Shown: one piece after another, positions 45,397 to 53,397 of the stretch
Position numbering within the stretch: the stretch's first letter is position 1
How the letters are laid out: every line of letters starts with the position of its first letter
Source of the DNA: Nocardioides sp. SYSU D00065
GTDB taxonomy: Bacteria; Actinomycetota; Actinomycetes; Propionibacteriales; Nocardioidaceae
Length of the DNA stretch: 64,000 nt
Assembly: GCF_017916425.1 (NCBI RefSeq)
Contig: NZ_JAFMSX010000001.1
Span: forward strand, 496,001 to 560,000
Direction of reading: 5' to 3'
Program-made: the position numbers and the translations under genes
Notes under the pieces: generated by a model
The model's input: the letters and a program-made list of their open reading frames with translations, nothing else
Told to the model about the DNA's origin: nothing
Databases searched by the model: none

Positions 45397-46001
45397 GCGC
45401 CCAGCTGCTCGGCCTGCACCGGCCCGGGGACACCCGGCTGCACCGGCTCGGCGCCGGGGTCAAGCTGCTCGGCCTGATGGTCGCGGGCGTGGTGGTGGTC
45501 GTCGTACGCGGCCCGGTCCCGGCGCTCGGCTTCCTGGCGGTGGCGGTCGCGCTGCTCGCGTGGTCCGGCGCCCGGATCGTGGCGACCGTGCGGGCGATGC
45601 GGTGGCTGCTGCTCACCGCAGCCGTCCTCGGCGCCTGGACGGTCTGGCAGCACGACTGGCCGCGAGCCGTCGAGGTCGTCGCCGACCTGCTCGCACTCAT
45701 CGCGCTGGCGACGACGCTGACGGTGACGACGCCGGTGGACGAGGTGATGGACGCAGTCGCGCACGGCCTGCGACCGCTGCGCCGGGTCGGGGTGGATCCC
45801 GAGCAGGTGGCGCTGGCGTTCTCCCTGATGCTGCGGGCGATCCCGACGACGCTCAGCCTCGCCGAGGACTCCCGTCACGCCGCGCTCGCGCGCGGCCTGG
45901 AGCGGTCGCCTCGCGCGCTGCTGGTCCCGTTCGTGATCCGCGTGGTAGCGCGGGCGCGGGACACCGGAGACGCGTTGCACGCGCGCGGCATCGGGGACTG
46001 A
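45393..46001 (+). CDS. bioN: Energy-coupling factor transmembrane protein
   Basis: A 202-residue EcfT protein with four to five membrane helices. Two Ala-Arg-Gly coupling motifs that contact the ATPase are present near the C-terminus (ALARGLERS and HARGIGD). At about 200 residues it is shorter than general EcfT but normal for BioN. A strong hairpin follows. Confidence 0.93.
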   Translation: MSAQLLGLHRPGDTRLHRLGAGVKLLGLMVAGVVVVVVRGPVPALGFLAVAVALLAWSGARIVATVRAMRWLLLTAAVLGAWTVWQHDWPRAVEVVADLLALIALATTLTVTTPVDEVMDAVAHGLRPLRRVGVDPEQVALAFSLMLRAIPTTLSLAEDSRHAALARGLERSPRALLVPFVIRVVARARDTGDALHARGIGD

Positions 46002-46016
46002 CCGCTCGATCCCGCA

Positions 46017-46059
46017 ACGCACGCCCCGCCCGCGCCTCGGGCGCGGGCGGAGCGTGCGT
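46017..46059. terminator. Terminator after bioYMN
   Basis: A long G+C-rich hairpin with an almost perfect stem of about 20 bp around the tetraloop region CTCG at 46036-46039. It starts 16 bases after the bioN stop. Confidence 0.7.
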
Positions 46060-46065
46060 GGGCGG

Positions 46066-46116
46066 AGCGAGCGTGGGCACAGCGAGCGTGGAGCGAGCGT
46101 GCGTGGAGCGAGCGTG
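46066..46116. repeat. AGCGAGCGTG short direct repeats
   Basis: Four exact copies of AGCGAGCGTG starting at 46066, 46081, 46092 and 46107 (spacing 15, 11 and 15). They lie between the bioN terminator and the FMN reductase stop codon. No function is apparent; slippage-generated sequence is likely. Confidence 0.7.
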
Positions 46117-46123
46117 GGGCCGG

Positions 46124-46681
46124 TCAGGCCGCGTCGACCTCGACCTCGTGCGCGACGAGGTCGTCGAGGGCGCCGAGGAAGCGCTGGACCGCGGCCTCGT
46201 CGGCGAGCGGGTCACCGGCGACGGCGGGCTCGTCGACGACGATGTGGTCGACCACGACCGCACCGGCGATCCGCGCTGAGTGGCGGGCGTGCTCGTGCGA
46301 CCACTTGCCGCCGTAGGGAGTCGGGGTCGCACCGATCGCGGCGAACGGCTTGCCGACGATGGCGCCCTGTCCGTAGGGGCGCGAGAGCCAGTCGATGGCG
46401 TTGTTGAGCACGGCCGGCATGGTGCCGTTGTACTCCGGCGTCACGGCGAGGACGCGGTCGGCGGAGGCGACGGCCTGGCGCAGGGCTGAGGCGCTCGCCG
46501 GGACGGTGTCCCCGTCGATCTCCTCGTTGTAGAACGGCACGGCGTCGAGGCCCTCGAGCACGTCGACGGTCACGCCGGCGGGGGCGTTGTCGCGGAGGTG
46601 CTCGGCGATGCGACGGTTGAGGCTGCCGGCGCGGACGGAACCGAGGAGGACGGCGACACGGGTCTGCTTGTCAGTGGTCAT
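46124..46681 (-). CDS. NADPH-dependent FMN reductase
   Basis: A 185-residue flavodoxin-like reductase. The FMN phosphate loop is LLGSVRAGSLNRRIAEHL, followed by TPEYNGTMPAVLNNAIDWLSRP, the family signature. It reduces FMN or quinones and may defend against oxidative or electrophile stress. It is divergent from a TetR gene, with an operator palindrome beginning 10 bases upstream of its start. Confidence 0.92.
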   Translation of the reverse strand: MTTDKQTRVAVLLGSVRAGSLNRRIAEHLRDNAPAGVTVDVLEGLDAVPFYNEEIDGDTVPASASALRQAVASADRVLAVTPEYNGTMPAVLNNAIDWLSRPYGQGAIVGKPFAAIGATPTPYGGKWSHEHARHSARIAGAVVVDHIVVDEPAVAGDPLADEAAVQRFLGALDDLVAHEVEVDAA

Positions 46682-46690
46682 GTCCGCCTA

Positions 46691-46709
46691 AACGGACCGT
46701 GGTCCGGTT
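46691..46709. promoter_or_regulatory. TetR operator between FMN reductase and its regulator
   Basis: CGGACC (46693-46698) and GGTCCG (46701-46706) around a GT centre, extended by AA and GTT at the flanks. It lies 10 bases upstream of the reductase ATG, suitable for repression by the divergent TetR protein. Confidence 0.65.
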
Positions 46710-46753
46710 CTATTCCCGTGCTTCAGAATTTCTTCGCGCCTAGTCTGTGGACC

Positions 46754-47344
46754 GTGACGCGCCTGCTCCCCCTCGCCGACGAGCCGGCTCCACGCCGGGC
46801 CGACGCGGCGCGCAACCACCAGGCGATCCTCGCGGCGGCGCTGAGGCTGGTGGAGACGCGGGGGGTCGACGGGGTGACCATGGACACCGTCGCGTCCGAG
46901 GCGGGCGTCGGGAAGGGAACGCTGTTCCGGCGCTTCGAGAGCCGGGAGGGGCTCATGGCGGCGGTGCTCAACGAGTCGGAGACGGCCTGGCAGGCGAGCG
47001 TGATCTCCGGTCCCCCGCCCCTCGGTCCCGGTGCTCCGCCGCTCGAGCGGCTGCTCGCCTTCGGCCACTCGCGCCTGCGGACCAACCTCACCCACGCCGA
47101 CCTGATCGCGGCCGCCGGGCGGCCCGGGACGCGGTCGGCCGCCGCACTGTCGTTCGCCAACATGCACGTGCGCTACCTGCTGGGCGAGCTCGGCGTGAGC
47201 GGCGACCTGCTCATGCTCGCGACGGCGATCCTGGCGCCGCTGGAGATGGTGGTGCTCGAGCAGCAGGTCACCCGAGAGCGCCTGCCGCTCGAGCGCGTCG
47301 AGGCCGGGTGGGACGACCTCGTACGCCGCGTCGTGCGCGGCTGA
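46754..47344 (+). CDS. TetR-family transcriptional regulator
   Basis: A 196-residue regulator with a helix-turn-helix at about 20-65 (ILAAALRLVETRGVDGVTMD and VGKGTLFRRFESREGL). The C-terminal ligand domain is unrecognised. GTG 46754 lies 7 bases after TAGTCT (46741-46746), so a leaderless mRNA is likely. It probably represses the divergent FMN reductase and itself. Confidence 0.9.
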   Translation: MTRLLPLADEPAPRRADAARNHQAILAAALRLVETRGVDGVTMDTVASEAGVGKGTLFRRFESREGLMAAVLNESETAWQASVISGPPPLGPGAPPLERLLAFGHSRLRTNLTHADLIAAAGRPGTRSAAALSFANMHVRYLLGELGVSGDLLMLATAILAPLEMVVLEQQVTRERLPLERVEAGWDDLVRRVVRG

Positions 47345-47353
47345 GCGTACGGC

Positions 47354-47485
47354 TCAGGACTCCGTCGGCTGCGGCTCCGGCGGACCCTGGTCGGGCATCT
47401 CGCCGGGGGCGAGCGGGTTGGGCTTCTCGGTGTCGGGCACACCGGGGATGGGCTCGGTGCCGGGCTCGAACGGTGCAGTCGTCAT
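47354..47485 (-). CDS. Small Pro/Glu-rich hypothetical protein
   Basis: A 43-residue frame, MTTAPFEPGTEPIPG..., rich in Pro, Glu and Asp. Short proteins of this composition are often annotated in Nocardioides. There is no clear ribosome binding site. It lies between the TetR and cimA stop codons; it may be real or chance. Confidence 0.45.
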   Translation of the reverse strand: MTTAPFEPGTEPIPGVPDTEKPNPLAPGEMPDQGPPEPQPTES

Positions 47486-47559
47486 GCCAGGCAGGTACCC
47501 GAGCGACCCGTCGTCATGTCCACTCGCCGGGCCGGCCGGGCGCCGGACCGGTCTGCCGC

Positions 47560-49152
47560 TCAGCGGTGGTGCCGGCGCAGCCCGAAGGTCAACCCGTCGA
47601 CCAGCGCACCCCACGACGCCTCGATCACGTTGGCGCCGACGCCGACCGTGACCCACGACGACTCCCCGTCGCTGGTCTCGATGAGCACGCGCGTGATCGC
47701 GTCGGTGCCGTGGCCCTGGTCGAGGATCCGGACCTTGTAGTCGATGAGCTCGAACTTCGCGACCTCGGGGAAGGCCTGGCCGATCGCCTCGCGCAGGGCG
47801 GCGTCGAGGGCGTTGACCGGGCCGTTGCCCTCGCCCGTGACGACGTAGCGCACCTGCTCGGAGCGCAGCTTGACCGTCGCCTCGGAGATCGCCTCCCCGT
47901 CGGTGCGGGTCTCGGTGATGACGCGCCAGGACTCGACGTCGAAGTACGACGGCCGGGCGCCCTCGACCTCCTCCGCGAGCAGCAGCTCGAAGGAGGCGTC
48001 GGCGGCCTCGAAGGTGTAGCCACGCTGCTCCATCGCCTTGACCCGGTCGGTGACGCGGGTGACCAGCTCTCGCATGTCCGGCGACCCGTCGGAGAGGTCG
48101 TAGCCGAGCTCGCGGCCCTTGAGCTCGATCGACGCGCGACCGGCCATGTCGGAGACGAGCAGGCGCATGTCGTTGCCGACGCCGGTCGGGTCCATGTGCT
48201 GGTAGAGGTCCGGGTCGACCTTGATCGCGCTGGCGTGCAGTCCCGCCTTGTGGGCGAACGCCGACGTGCCGACGTAGGGCTGGCGCGAGGCCGGCGGCAC
48301 GTTGGTGACCTCCGCGACGGCATGTGCGATGCGGGTGGCCTCGCGGAGCAGGCCCGCCGGCAGGACGTGTCGGCCGAGCTTGAGCTCGAGGTTGGCGACG
48401 ACGGTCACCAGGTCGGCGTTGCCGGTGCGCTCGCCATAGCCGTTGATGCACCCCTGGACGTGCGTGGCGCCGGCGGCGACGGCGGCGAGCGAGTTGGCGA
48501 CCGCGCAGCCGCTGTCGTTGTGGGCGTGGATGCCGACGCGGGCGCCGGTGGTCTCGATGACGTCGGAGACCACGTCGGAGACCCAGTCGGGGAGCATGCC
48601 GCCGTTGGTGTCGCACAGCGCGACGACCTCCGCGCCCGCCTCGGCGGCCGTGCGCAGGACCTCCAGCGCGTAGTCGCGGTTGGCGCGGTAGCCGTCGAAG
48701 AAGTGCTCGGCGTCGAGGAAGACGGTCTGGCCCTCCTCGCGCAGGTGCGTGACCGTGTCGCGCACCATCGCGAGGTTCTCCTCCAGCGTGGTGCGCAGCG
48801 CGAGCTCGACGTGGCGGTCGTGCGACTTCGCGACCAGCGTGACCACGCCCGCACCGGAGTCCCGCAGCGCGGCGACGAGCGGGTCGTCGGCCGCGCGTAC
48901 GCCGGCGCGCCGGGTGGCGCCGAACGCCGCGAGCCGGGCGTGCTCGAGGTCCAGCTCCGCACGCGCCCGGCGGAAGAACTCGGTGTCCTTGGGGTTCGAG
49001 CCGGGCCAGCCGCCCTCGATGTAGCCCACGCCGAGGCCGTCGAGCTGCTTGGCGATGCTCAGCTTGTCGGCGACCGAGAGGTTGAGCCCCTCCTGCTGGG
49101 CGCCGTCGCGCAGGGTGGTGTCATAGACGTGGAACGCGCCGTGCAGGTCCAT
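47560..49152 (-). CDS. cimA: (R)-citramalate synthase
   Basis: A 530-residue enzyme of the LeuA/HMGL family, condensing acetyl-CoA and pyruvate to citramalate, a threonine-independent entry into isoleucine synthesis. It has DTTLRDGAQQEGLNLSV, the metal-binding HAHNDSGCAVANS and GYGERTGNADLVTVVANLELKLG (in pieces). The C-terminal LeuA dimer/allosteric domain (about 400-530) with GHGTDAITRVLIET should bind isoleucine. Citramalate synthase is preferred to 2-isopropylmalate synthase because of the CimA-type length and sequence and the Ile-coding leader. GAGAG lies upstream of ATG 49152. Confidence 0.93.
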   Translation of the reverse strand: MDLHGAFHVYDTTLRDGAQQEGLNLSVADKLSIAKQLDGLGVGYIEGGWPGSNPKDTEFFRRARAELDLEHARLAAFGATRRAGVRAADDPLVAALRDSGAGVVTLVAKSHDRHVELALRTTLEENLAMVRDTVTHLREEGQTVFLDAEHFFDGYRANRDYALEVLRTAAEAGAEVVALCDTNGGMLPDWVSDVVSDVIETTGARVGIHAHNDSGCAVANSLAAVAAGATHVQGCINGYGERTGNADLVTVVANLELKLGRHVLPAGLLREATRIAHAVAEVTNVPPASRQPYVGTSAFAHKAGLHASAIKVDPDLYQHMDPTGVGNDMRLLVSDMAGRASIELKGRELGYDLSDGSPDMRELVTRVTDRVKAMEQRGYTFEAADASFELLLAEEVEGARPSYFDVESWRVITETRTDGEAISEATVKLRSEQVRYVVTGEGNGPVNALDAALREAIGQAFPEVAKFELIDYKVRILDQGHGTDAITRVLIETSDGESSWVTVGVGANVIEASWGALVDGLTFGLRRHHR

Positions 49153-49182
49153 CGGTCATCTCTCTGGCTGGGTCGGAGCAAC

Positions 49183-49207
49183 AAAAAACCTCCTGGGGTC
49201 CAGGAGG
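49183..49207 (-). terminator. Attenuator terminator upstream of cimA
   Basis: On the minus strand a perfect 8-bp stem CCTCCTGG/CCAGGAGG with a 3-base loop is followed directly by TTTTTT. It is the only classic U-tract intrinsic terminator I see in the window. It lies between the leader peptide and cimA, so it must be read through for cimA expression. Confidence 0.85.
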
Positions 49208-49233
49208 TCGGCGCGGCGGGGAGTCCCGTCGCG

Positions 49234-49263
49234 CTAGGCAATGATGATCGTGCTGGTGGTCAC
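49234..49263 (-). CDS. cimA leader peptide (Ile/Thr attenuation peptide)
   Basis: The minus strand reads MTTSTIIIA then TAG: 9 codons, with three consecutive Ile codons (ATC ATC ATT) just before the stop. 26 bases after the stop comes an intrinsic terminator and then cimA. This is the standard layout of amino-acid attenuation: a ribosome stalled at Ile codons would change RNA folding and allow read-through. GTG 49263 overlaps the upstream eamA stop as GTGA, so coupling to that gene is possible. It is too short for normal gene finders. Confidence 0.75.
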   Translation of the reverse strand: MTTSTIIIA

Positions 49264-50228
49264 GGGTTCAGGGTGCCATCCCAGCGGCTCGCGCGAGACG
49301 CGCGTCCCACGATCTGGTCGCCGGCGTCGTCCTCGACCCGCGGACCGCGTCCCCGCAGCTGGACGAGCGCCACGGACGCCAGGACGAGTCCGCCGCCGAT
49401 GACCTGGACCGGGGTGAGGAACTCATCCAGCAGGAGAGCCGCGAGCGTCGCGGTGGCGACCGGCTCGAACGTGGAGAGGATCGAGGCGGTCGACGGCCCC
49501 GTGCGTCGCATGCCGGCGAAGAAGGCCAGTGCGGCGACCACGGTGGACACGACCGCGATGCAGGCGATCCACAGCCAGCCGTGCGCGGTGGCCGGGAGGT
49601 CGATGCCGCCGGTCAGCGCCGCCTGCGCCGACAGCACCACGGCCGCGCCGGTCATCACCAAGGTGGTGAGCACCACGGGCGGCACCTGCCGGACGGTGGC
49701 GTCCGAGACGAGGATGTAGACCGTGTAGGTGAGCGCCGACCCGAAGGCCAGGGCGACGCCGGTCGCGTCGAAGCCGACCGCACCTGCTCCGACGAGGACC
49801 AGCAACGTCCCCAGCGTCGAGACCCCGAGCGCCGCCAGCCGCGCCGGAGTCAGCCGCTCGCGGCCGAGCAGCACGGCCGCGAGGGTCACCAGGACGGGGT
49901 AGGTGTAGAGCACGAGGGCCACCAGCGCGGCGTCGATGCGCCCGAGGGCGGCGAAGTACAACGTCGCCTGCAACGCGTAGCCGATCCCCCCGAGCGCCAA
50001 CCCCGTCAGCAGCAGCCGGTGGGGCCGACCGGAGCCCGGCGCGGTCACCGGGCCACGTCCGGTGCGCAGCGCGTGCAACGCCGTCATCGCGACCAGCAGT
50101 GCCGCAGCGAGGACGAACCGGAGCAGCACGAGCGACTGCGGTGAGACGCCTTCGTCGTAGGCGAGCTTGCCGAACACCGCCATCGCGCCGAAGCACGCGG
50201 CGGACAGGAGCACGAGGAGAGGACCCAC
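49260..50228 (-). CDS. EamA-family (DMT) transporter
   Basis: A 322-residue inner-membrane protein with ten hydrophobic helices in two EamA halves, opening GPLLVLLSAACFGAMAVFGKLAYDEG. Drug/metabolite exporters of this type often export amino acids or metabolites. Divergent from a LysR gene, its probable regulator. GTG 50228 matches the family start; GTG 50252 is an alternative. Its stop overlaps the cimA leader start. Confidence 0.9.
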   Translation of the reverse strand: MGPLLVLLSAACFGAMAVFGKLAYDEGVSPQSLVLLRFVLAAALLVAMTALHALRTGRGPVTAPGSGRPHRLLLTGLALGGIGYALQATLYFAALGRIDAALVALVLYTYPVLVTLAAVLLGRERLTPARLAALGVSTLGTLLVLVGAGAVGFDATGVALAFGSALTYTVYILVSDATVRQVPPVVLTTLVMTGAAVVLSAQAALTGGIDLPATAHGWLWIACIAVVSTVVAALAFFAGMRRTGPSTASILSTFEPVATATLAALLLDEFLTPVQVIGGGLVLASVALVQLRGRGPRVEDDAGDQIVGRASRASRWDGTLNP

Positions 50229-50270
50229 GTCCCCAGTCTCGCGATGCCACACTCGTCACGTCCAACGACG

Positions 50271-50287
50271 GATTCCGTATGCGAATC
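50271..50287. promoter_or_regulatory. LysR-type binding site between eamA and lysR
   Basis: GATTC (50271-50275) and GAATC (50283-50287) form an inverted repeat with 7 bases between, containing a T-N11-A box. It lies just upstream of a TAGGGT -10 box (50290-50295), which is 6 bases before ATG 50302 of the LysR gene, so autoregulation is likely. Confidence 0.6.
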
Positions 50288-50301
50288 GTTAGGGTTTGTG
50301 G

Positions 50302-51267
50302 ATGGACACGTGGGACCTCCGCCGGCTGCGGATCCTGCGCGAGCTGGAGCAGCGCACGACGCTGGCAGCGGTCGCGGCGGCCCTCGGCTACAGCCCCTCG
50401 GCGATCTCCCAGCAGCTGGCGGTGCTCGAGCGGGAGGTCGGCGTCCGGCTCCTGGAGCGAGCAGGCCGCGGGGTGCGCCTCACCGACGCCGGCCGGCTCC
50501 TCGCGCAGCACGCAGGGATCCTGCTCGCTGCGACCGAGGCCGCCCAGGCCGACCTCGGGTCGCTGGGCGGCGACGTACGCGGGACCGTGCGGGCCGCGGG
50601 ACTGCAGTCGGCGACACGACGGGTGCTGATCCCGGCACTGGCCGACATCCAGGCCACGCACCCCGCCGTGCGGTTCGAGCTCACCGAGCTCGAGCTCGAG
50701 CAGGCGCTGCCGGAGCTGCGGCTGGGCTCGCTCGACCTCGTGATCAGCGACGAGTACACCGGCCACCCGCGTCCTCGGCCACCGGGGCTGCGGCACGAGG
50801 TCCTGGTGGACGAGCCGCTGCGGGTCGTCCTCCCCGCCGGGCACCCCAGCGCTGCCGACGACGGGCCGGTGTCGATCGCGGACCTGCGCGAGGAGGTGTG
50901 GGTGGCGTCCGCTGCCGGGACCGGCCACCACGCGCTGGTGGTCGCGGCCTGCCGCTCGCACGGCGGCTTCGACCCCGACGTGCGACACCGGTCCAACGAT
51001 GCCGACGTCCAGCTGGAGCTGATCAGGTCGACCGGCGCCGTGGGACTGCTGCCTGTCCTGTCCCTCCCGACGGCCGACCCCTCGCTCGCCGTCCGCGACG
51101 TCGTCGACTCGACACCCGTCACGCGACGGCTGCTCCTGCTCACCCGGGACAGGCCCCCCGGTCCCGCCCTCGCCGCCGTGCTCACGGCGGTGCGAGCGCA
51201 GACCGACCGGCTCGTCAGTCCGCTCCCGCGCCCGGCTCGGACTCGGCCTCGACGACCTCCCCGGTGA
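50302..51267 (+). CDS. LysR-family transcriptional regulator
   Basis: A 321-residue regulator. An N-terminal winged helix (about 3-62: LRRLRILRELEQRTTLAAVAAALGYSPSAISQQL in pieces) and a LysR substrate-binding domain (about 90-295) are present. It is divergent from eamA. Its last 53 bases overlap the convergent XPF-type gene. The C-terminal Arg/Pro-rich end (about 20 residues) comes from that overlap. Confidence 0.92.
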   Translation: MDTWDLRRLRILRELEQRTTLAAVAAALGYSPSAISQQLAVLEREVGVRLLERAGRGVRLTDAGRLLAQHAGILLAATEAAQADLGSLGGDVRGTVRAAGLQSATRRVLIPALADIQATHPAVRFELTELELEQALPELRLGSLDLVISDEYTGHPRPRPPGLRHEVLVDEPLRVVLPAGHPSAADDGPVSIADLREEVWVASAAGTGHHALVVAACRSHGGFDPDVRHRSNDADVQLELIRSTGAVGLLPVLSLPTADPSLAVRDVVDSTPVTRRLLLLTRDRPPGPALAAVLTAVRAQTDRLVSPLPRPARTRPRRPPR

Positions 51268-52072
51268 GGCCGTCGACCAGCTGGGTGCCGGCCGCGGCCG
51301 AGCGCAGGGCACGCAGGGCGATGGCGCGACGGTCGAACGACTCGGGCTCCGCCGTGCGGTCCGGGCCGGTGAGGATCCAGCGCCGCGGCGGTCGCGTCCC
51401 GCGTGCAGGCCGCTCCGGCTCGGGCTCGCGGTCGGCGGGGGCGACGTAGCCACCGTGCAGCGCCTCGGCGAGCCGCCCGGCCCGCACCCGGCCGATGCCG
51501 GGGTGGCGACGCAGGCCCTCCGGAGCGGCCGCGGCGATCGCCGCGACGCTGCCGTGGGCGGCGAGGAGGCTGCGCGCCATCGCCGCGCTGATGCCTGGCA
51601 CGACCGAGAGCATCACCTCCGCCTGCGCCGACGGGTGCCGCGGCGCCCGCCGCGGGCCCTCGGCGCGGGTCGTCGGTGCGGCGCGCCGCGCACGCTTGGC
51701 GAGGCGGACGATCCACGCCGCACTGTCCTCGGCGTCGAGGCTGTGCAGCACGGTGAACCCGTCCTCCACCAGCCGGCACACCGCGCCGCGCCACGCGTCC
51801 TCGGCGATCCCCCGCGGCTCGCCCTCCACGAGGAGCACCGCCTGGGGGAAGGTCGACTGCAACCGCACCGCTTGGTCGAAGATGCGCCCGTCGCGGATCG
51901 AGGCGCCCAGGTCCTGGGGGCCCTTGCGCTCGACGGCCAGGCCGACGCCGAGGACGTAGTCGCCCACCGGCAGGTCGGTGAGCCGCACGTCGAGCCCGGC
52001 CGCGGCCAGTGCCTCGGGAATCCCGCTGCCCCGCTCCCGGTGGTCGACCAGCACCGGACCGTTCTCCACCAC
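51215..52072 (-). CDS. ERCC4 (XPF/MUS81-type) nuclease domain protein
   Basis: A 285-residue protein. The ERCC4 nuclease domain (about 6-120) has VDHRERGSGIP, LPVGDYVLG and the catalytic ERKGPQD (family ERKxxxD). A helix-hairpin-helix pair follows (about 155-205; VVPGISAAMARSLL, PGIGRVRAGRL). XPF-type nucleases cut branched DNA in archaea and eukaryotes; actinobacteria have this stand-alone form with no helicase domain. GTG 52072 is 6 bases from TAGCGT, so probably leaderless. It is convergent with, and overlaps, the LysR gene. Confidence 0.87.
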   Translation of the reverse strand: MVENGPVLVDHRERGSGIPEALAAAGLDVRLTDLPVGDYVLGVGLAVERKGPQDLGASIRDGRIFDQAVRLQSTFPQAVLLVEGEPRGIAEDAWRGAVCRLVEDGFTVLHSLDAEDSAAWIVRLAKRARRAAPTTRAEGPRRAPRHPSAQAEVMLSVVPGISAAMARSLLAAHGSVAAIAAAAPEGLRRHPGIGRVRAGRLAEALHGGYVAPADREPEPERPARGTRPPRRWILTGPDRTAEPESFDRRAIALRALRSAAAGTQLVDGLTGEVVEAESEPGAGAD

Positions 52073-52130
52073 GCCCCGACGCTACCCGGACGACTGTCGC
52101 GCTGTCGGAGGCAGCCGCCATCATGGCGGC

Positions 52131-52478
52131 GTGGACCCCGCACGCAGCCGCCTCGAGGACGAACGACGGCTCGCCCTCGCCCGCCTGGCCAGCCTGAGCG
52201 GTGACTACGAGTCCGTCGTGGCGGCGTCCCTCGACACCAACGCCGACGACGAGCACGACCCCGAGGGCCACACGATCGCCTTCGAGCGCTCCCAGATCGG
52301 GGCGCTCGTGCAGCAGGTGCGTCGCCACCTGGCGGAGATCGACGCGGCGCTGGCGCGGGTGGAGTCAGCGACGTACGGCACCTGCGAGCGCTGCGGCCGG
52401 CCGGTCGGCGCGGCCCGCCTGGAGGCGCTGCCGGCGGCGCGCACGTGCATCGCCTGCGCGAGCGGGCAGCGCCGGTGA
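52131..52478 (+). CDS. TraR/DksA zinc-finger protein
   Basis: A 115-residue protein: an N-terminal coiled coil (about 5-80) and a C-terminal C4 zinc finger, YGTCERCGRPV ... RTCIACASGQ. DksA/TraR proteins enter the RNA polymerase secondary channel. RbpA and CarD carry much of this control in actinobacteria, so the role here is open. Start GTG 52131. Confidence 0.85.
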   Translation: MDPARSRLEDERRLALARLASLSGDYESVVAASLDTNADDEHDPEGHTIAFERSQIGALVQQVRRHLAEIDAALARVESATYGTCERCGRPVGAARLEALPAARTCIACASGQRR

Positions 52479-52537
52479 CTGCCCGGCGCTCAGGTGGGTA
52501 CGGGACCGTCCCGTCCCCGGATCCGAGCGAGGCACTC

Positions 52538-52699
52538 ATGAGCGAGCAGGACGGCCGCGGCGCGGCCGAGGAGCAGGCAGGCGTGAGCGAGACCGGGGAG
52601 GAGCACGCCGGCCCGGCGTCCCCGTCCTCGACGCCCAGCGACGGCGAGCCGTCCCGCGTCGACGGCGCCGCCGAGGAGAGCGCCGGCGTCGACGACTGA
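52538..52699 (+). CDS. Small acidic hypothetical protein
   Basis: A 53-residue, highly acidic Glu/Ser/Asp/Gly-rich protein (MSEQDGRGAAEEQAGV...), with GAGG 9 bases before the ATG. It is low-complexity and probably disordered. No function can be assigned. Confidence 0.5.
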   Translation: MSEQDGRGAAEEQAGVSETGEEHAGPASPSSTPSDGEPSRVDGAAEESAGVDD

Positions 52700-52730
52700 G
52701 GCACCCAGGCCGCGACGCAGGTAGCCCACG

Positions 52731-53303
52731 ATGGCCATGCGCGGCGTCGAGGAGCGTCCGGCGGGACTGGTGCTGGACCTCGACCTCCTGGCCGAGGCCG
52801 AGGAGGCCGACCTCCTGCGCTGGTGCCGGGGACTGGCGACCGAGCCGGTCGTCATGCACGGTGTCGCCTCGCGCCGGCTGGTGCGGCACTTCGGCGTGGA
52901 CTACGACTACGCCTCGTGGGGCACGAGCGACATCGAGCCCGTTCCCGATCGGCTGCTGCCGCTCCGGGACCGGGCCGCGGCGCTCGCCGAGGTCGACGCC
53001 GACAGCCTCGTCGAGGCGCTCGTGACGCACTACCCGGCGGGCGCGGGCATCGGCTGGCACCGCGACGCCACGGCGTTCGGCCCGACAGTGGTCGGCGTGT
53101 CGCTGGCCTCGGACTCCGTGATGCGGTTCCAGCGCAGGGCCGCGGGCGGGGTGAGACATGTCTTCGAGCAGCCGCTGCCCCGCCGCTCGGCGTACGTCCT
53201 CGCGGGTCAGGCCCGCAGCGTCTGGCAGCACAGCGTCCCGCCCGTCAGCCAGGAGCGCTGGTCGGTCACCTTCCGACAGCTCCGGCGCGGACCGCGAGCG
53301 TGA
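52731..53303 (+). CDS. alkB: AlkB-type alpha-ketoglutarate-dependent dioxygenase
   Basis: A 190-residue Fe(II)/2-oxoglutarate enzyme. It has HRDATAF (HxD iron motif), the distal His in VWQHSVPP, and the oxoglutarate Arg pair in ERWSVTFRQL. It oxidatively removes methyl groups from 1-methyladenine and 3-methylcytosine, adding to ogt and ada-alkA elsewhere in the window. ATG 52731 or 52737 are possible starts. Confidence 0.92.
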   Translation: MAMRGVEERPAGLVLDLDLLAEAEEADLLRWCRGLATEPVVMHGVASRRLVRHFGVDYDYASWGTSDIEPVPDRLLPLRDRAAALAEVDADSLVEALVTHYPAGAGIGWHRDATAFGPTVVGVSLASDSVMRFQRRAAGGVRHVFEQPLPRRSAYVLAGQARSVWQHSVPPVSQERWSVTFRQLRRGPRA

Positions 53304-53397
53304 GGTGACCGACGTCGCTCGCATGGGCGGTGTCGGGGGCGGGTACCGCCAGCCGCTGCAGTCATCGCGGGCCGACGGCCCATGGGAGGAGCCCAGG

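Noticed and set aside
46066..46116. Short direct repeats considered as a CRISPR remnant
   Set aside because: The repeats are only 10 bases with 1-5 base gaps, no spacers, and no cas genes in the window.
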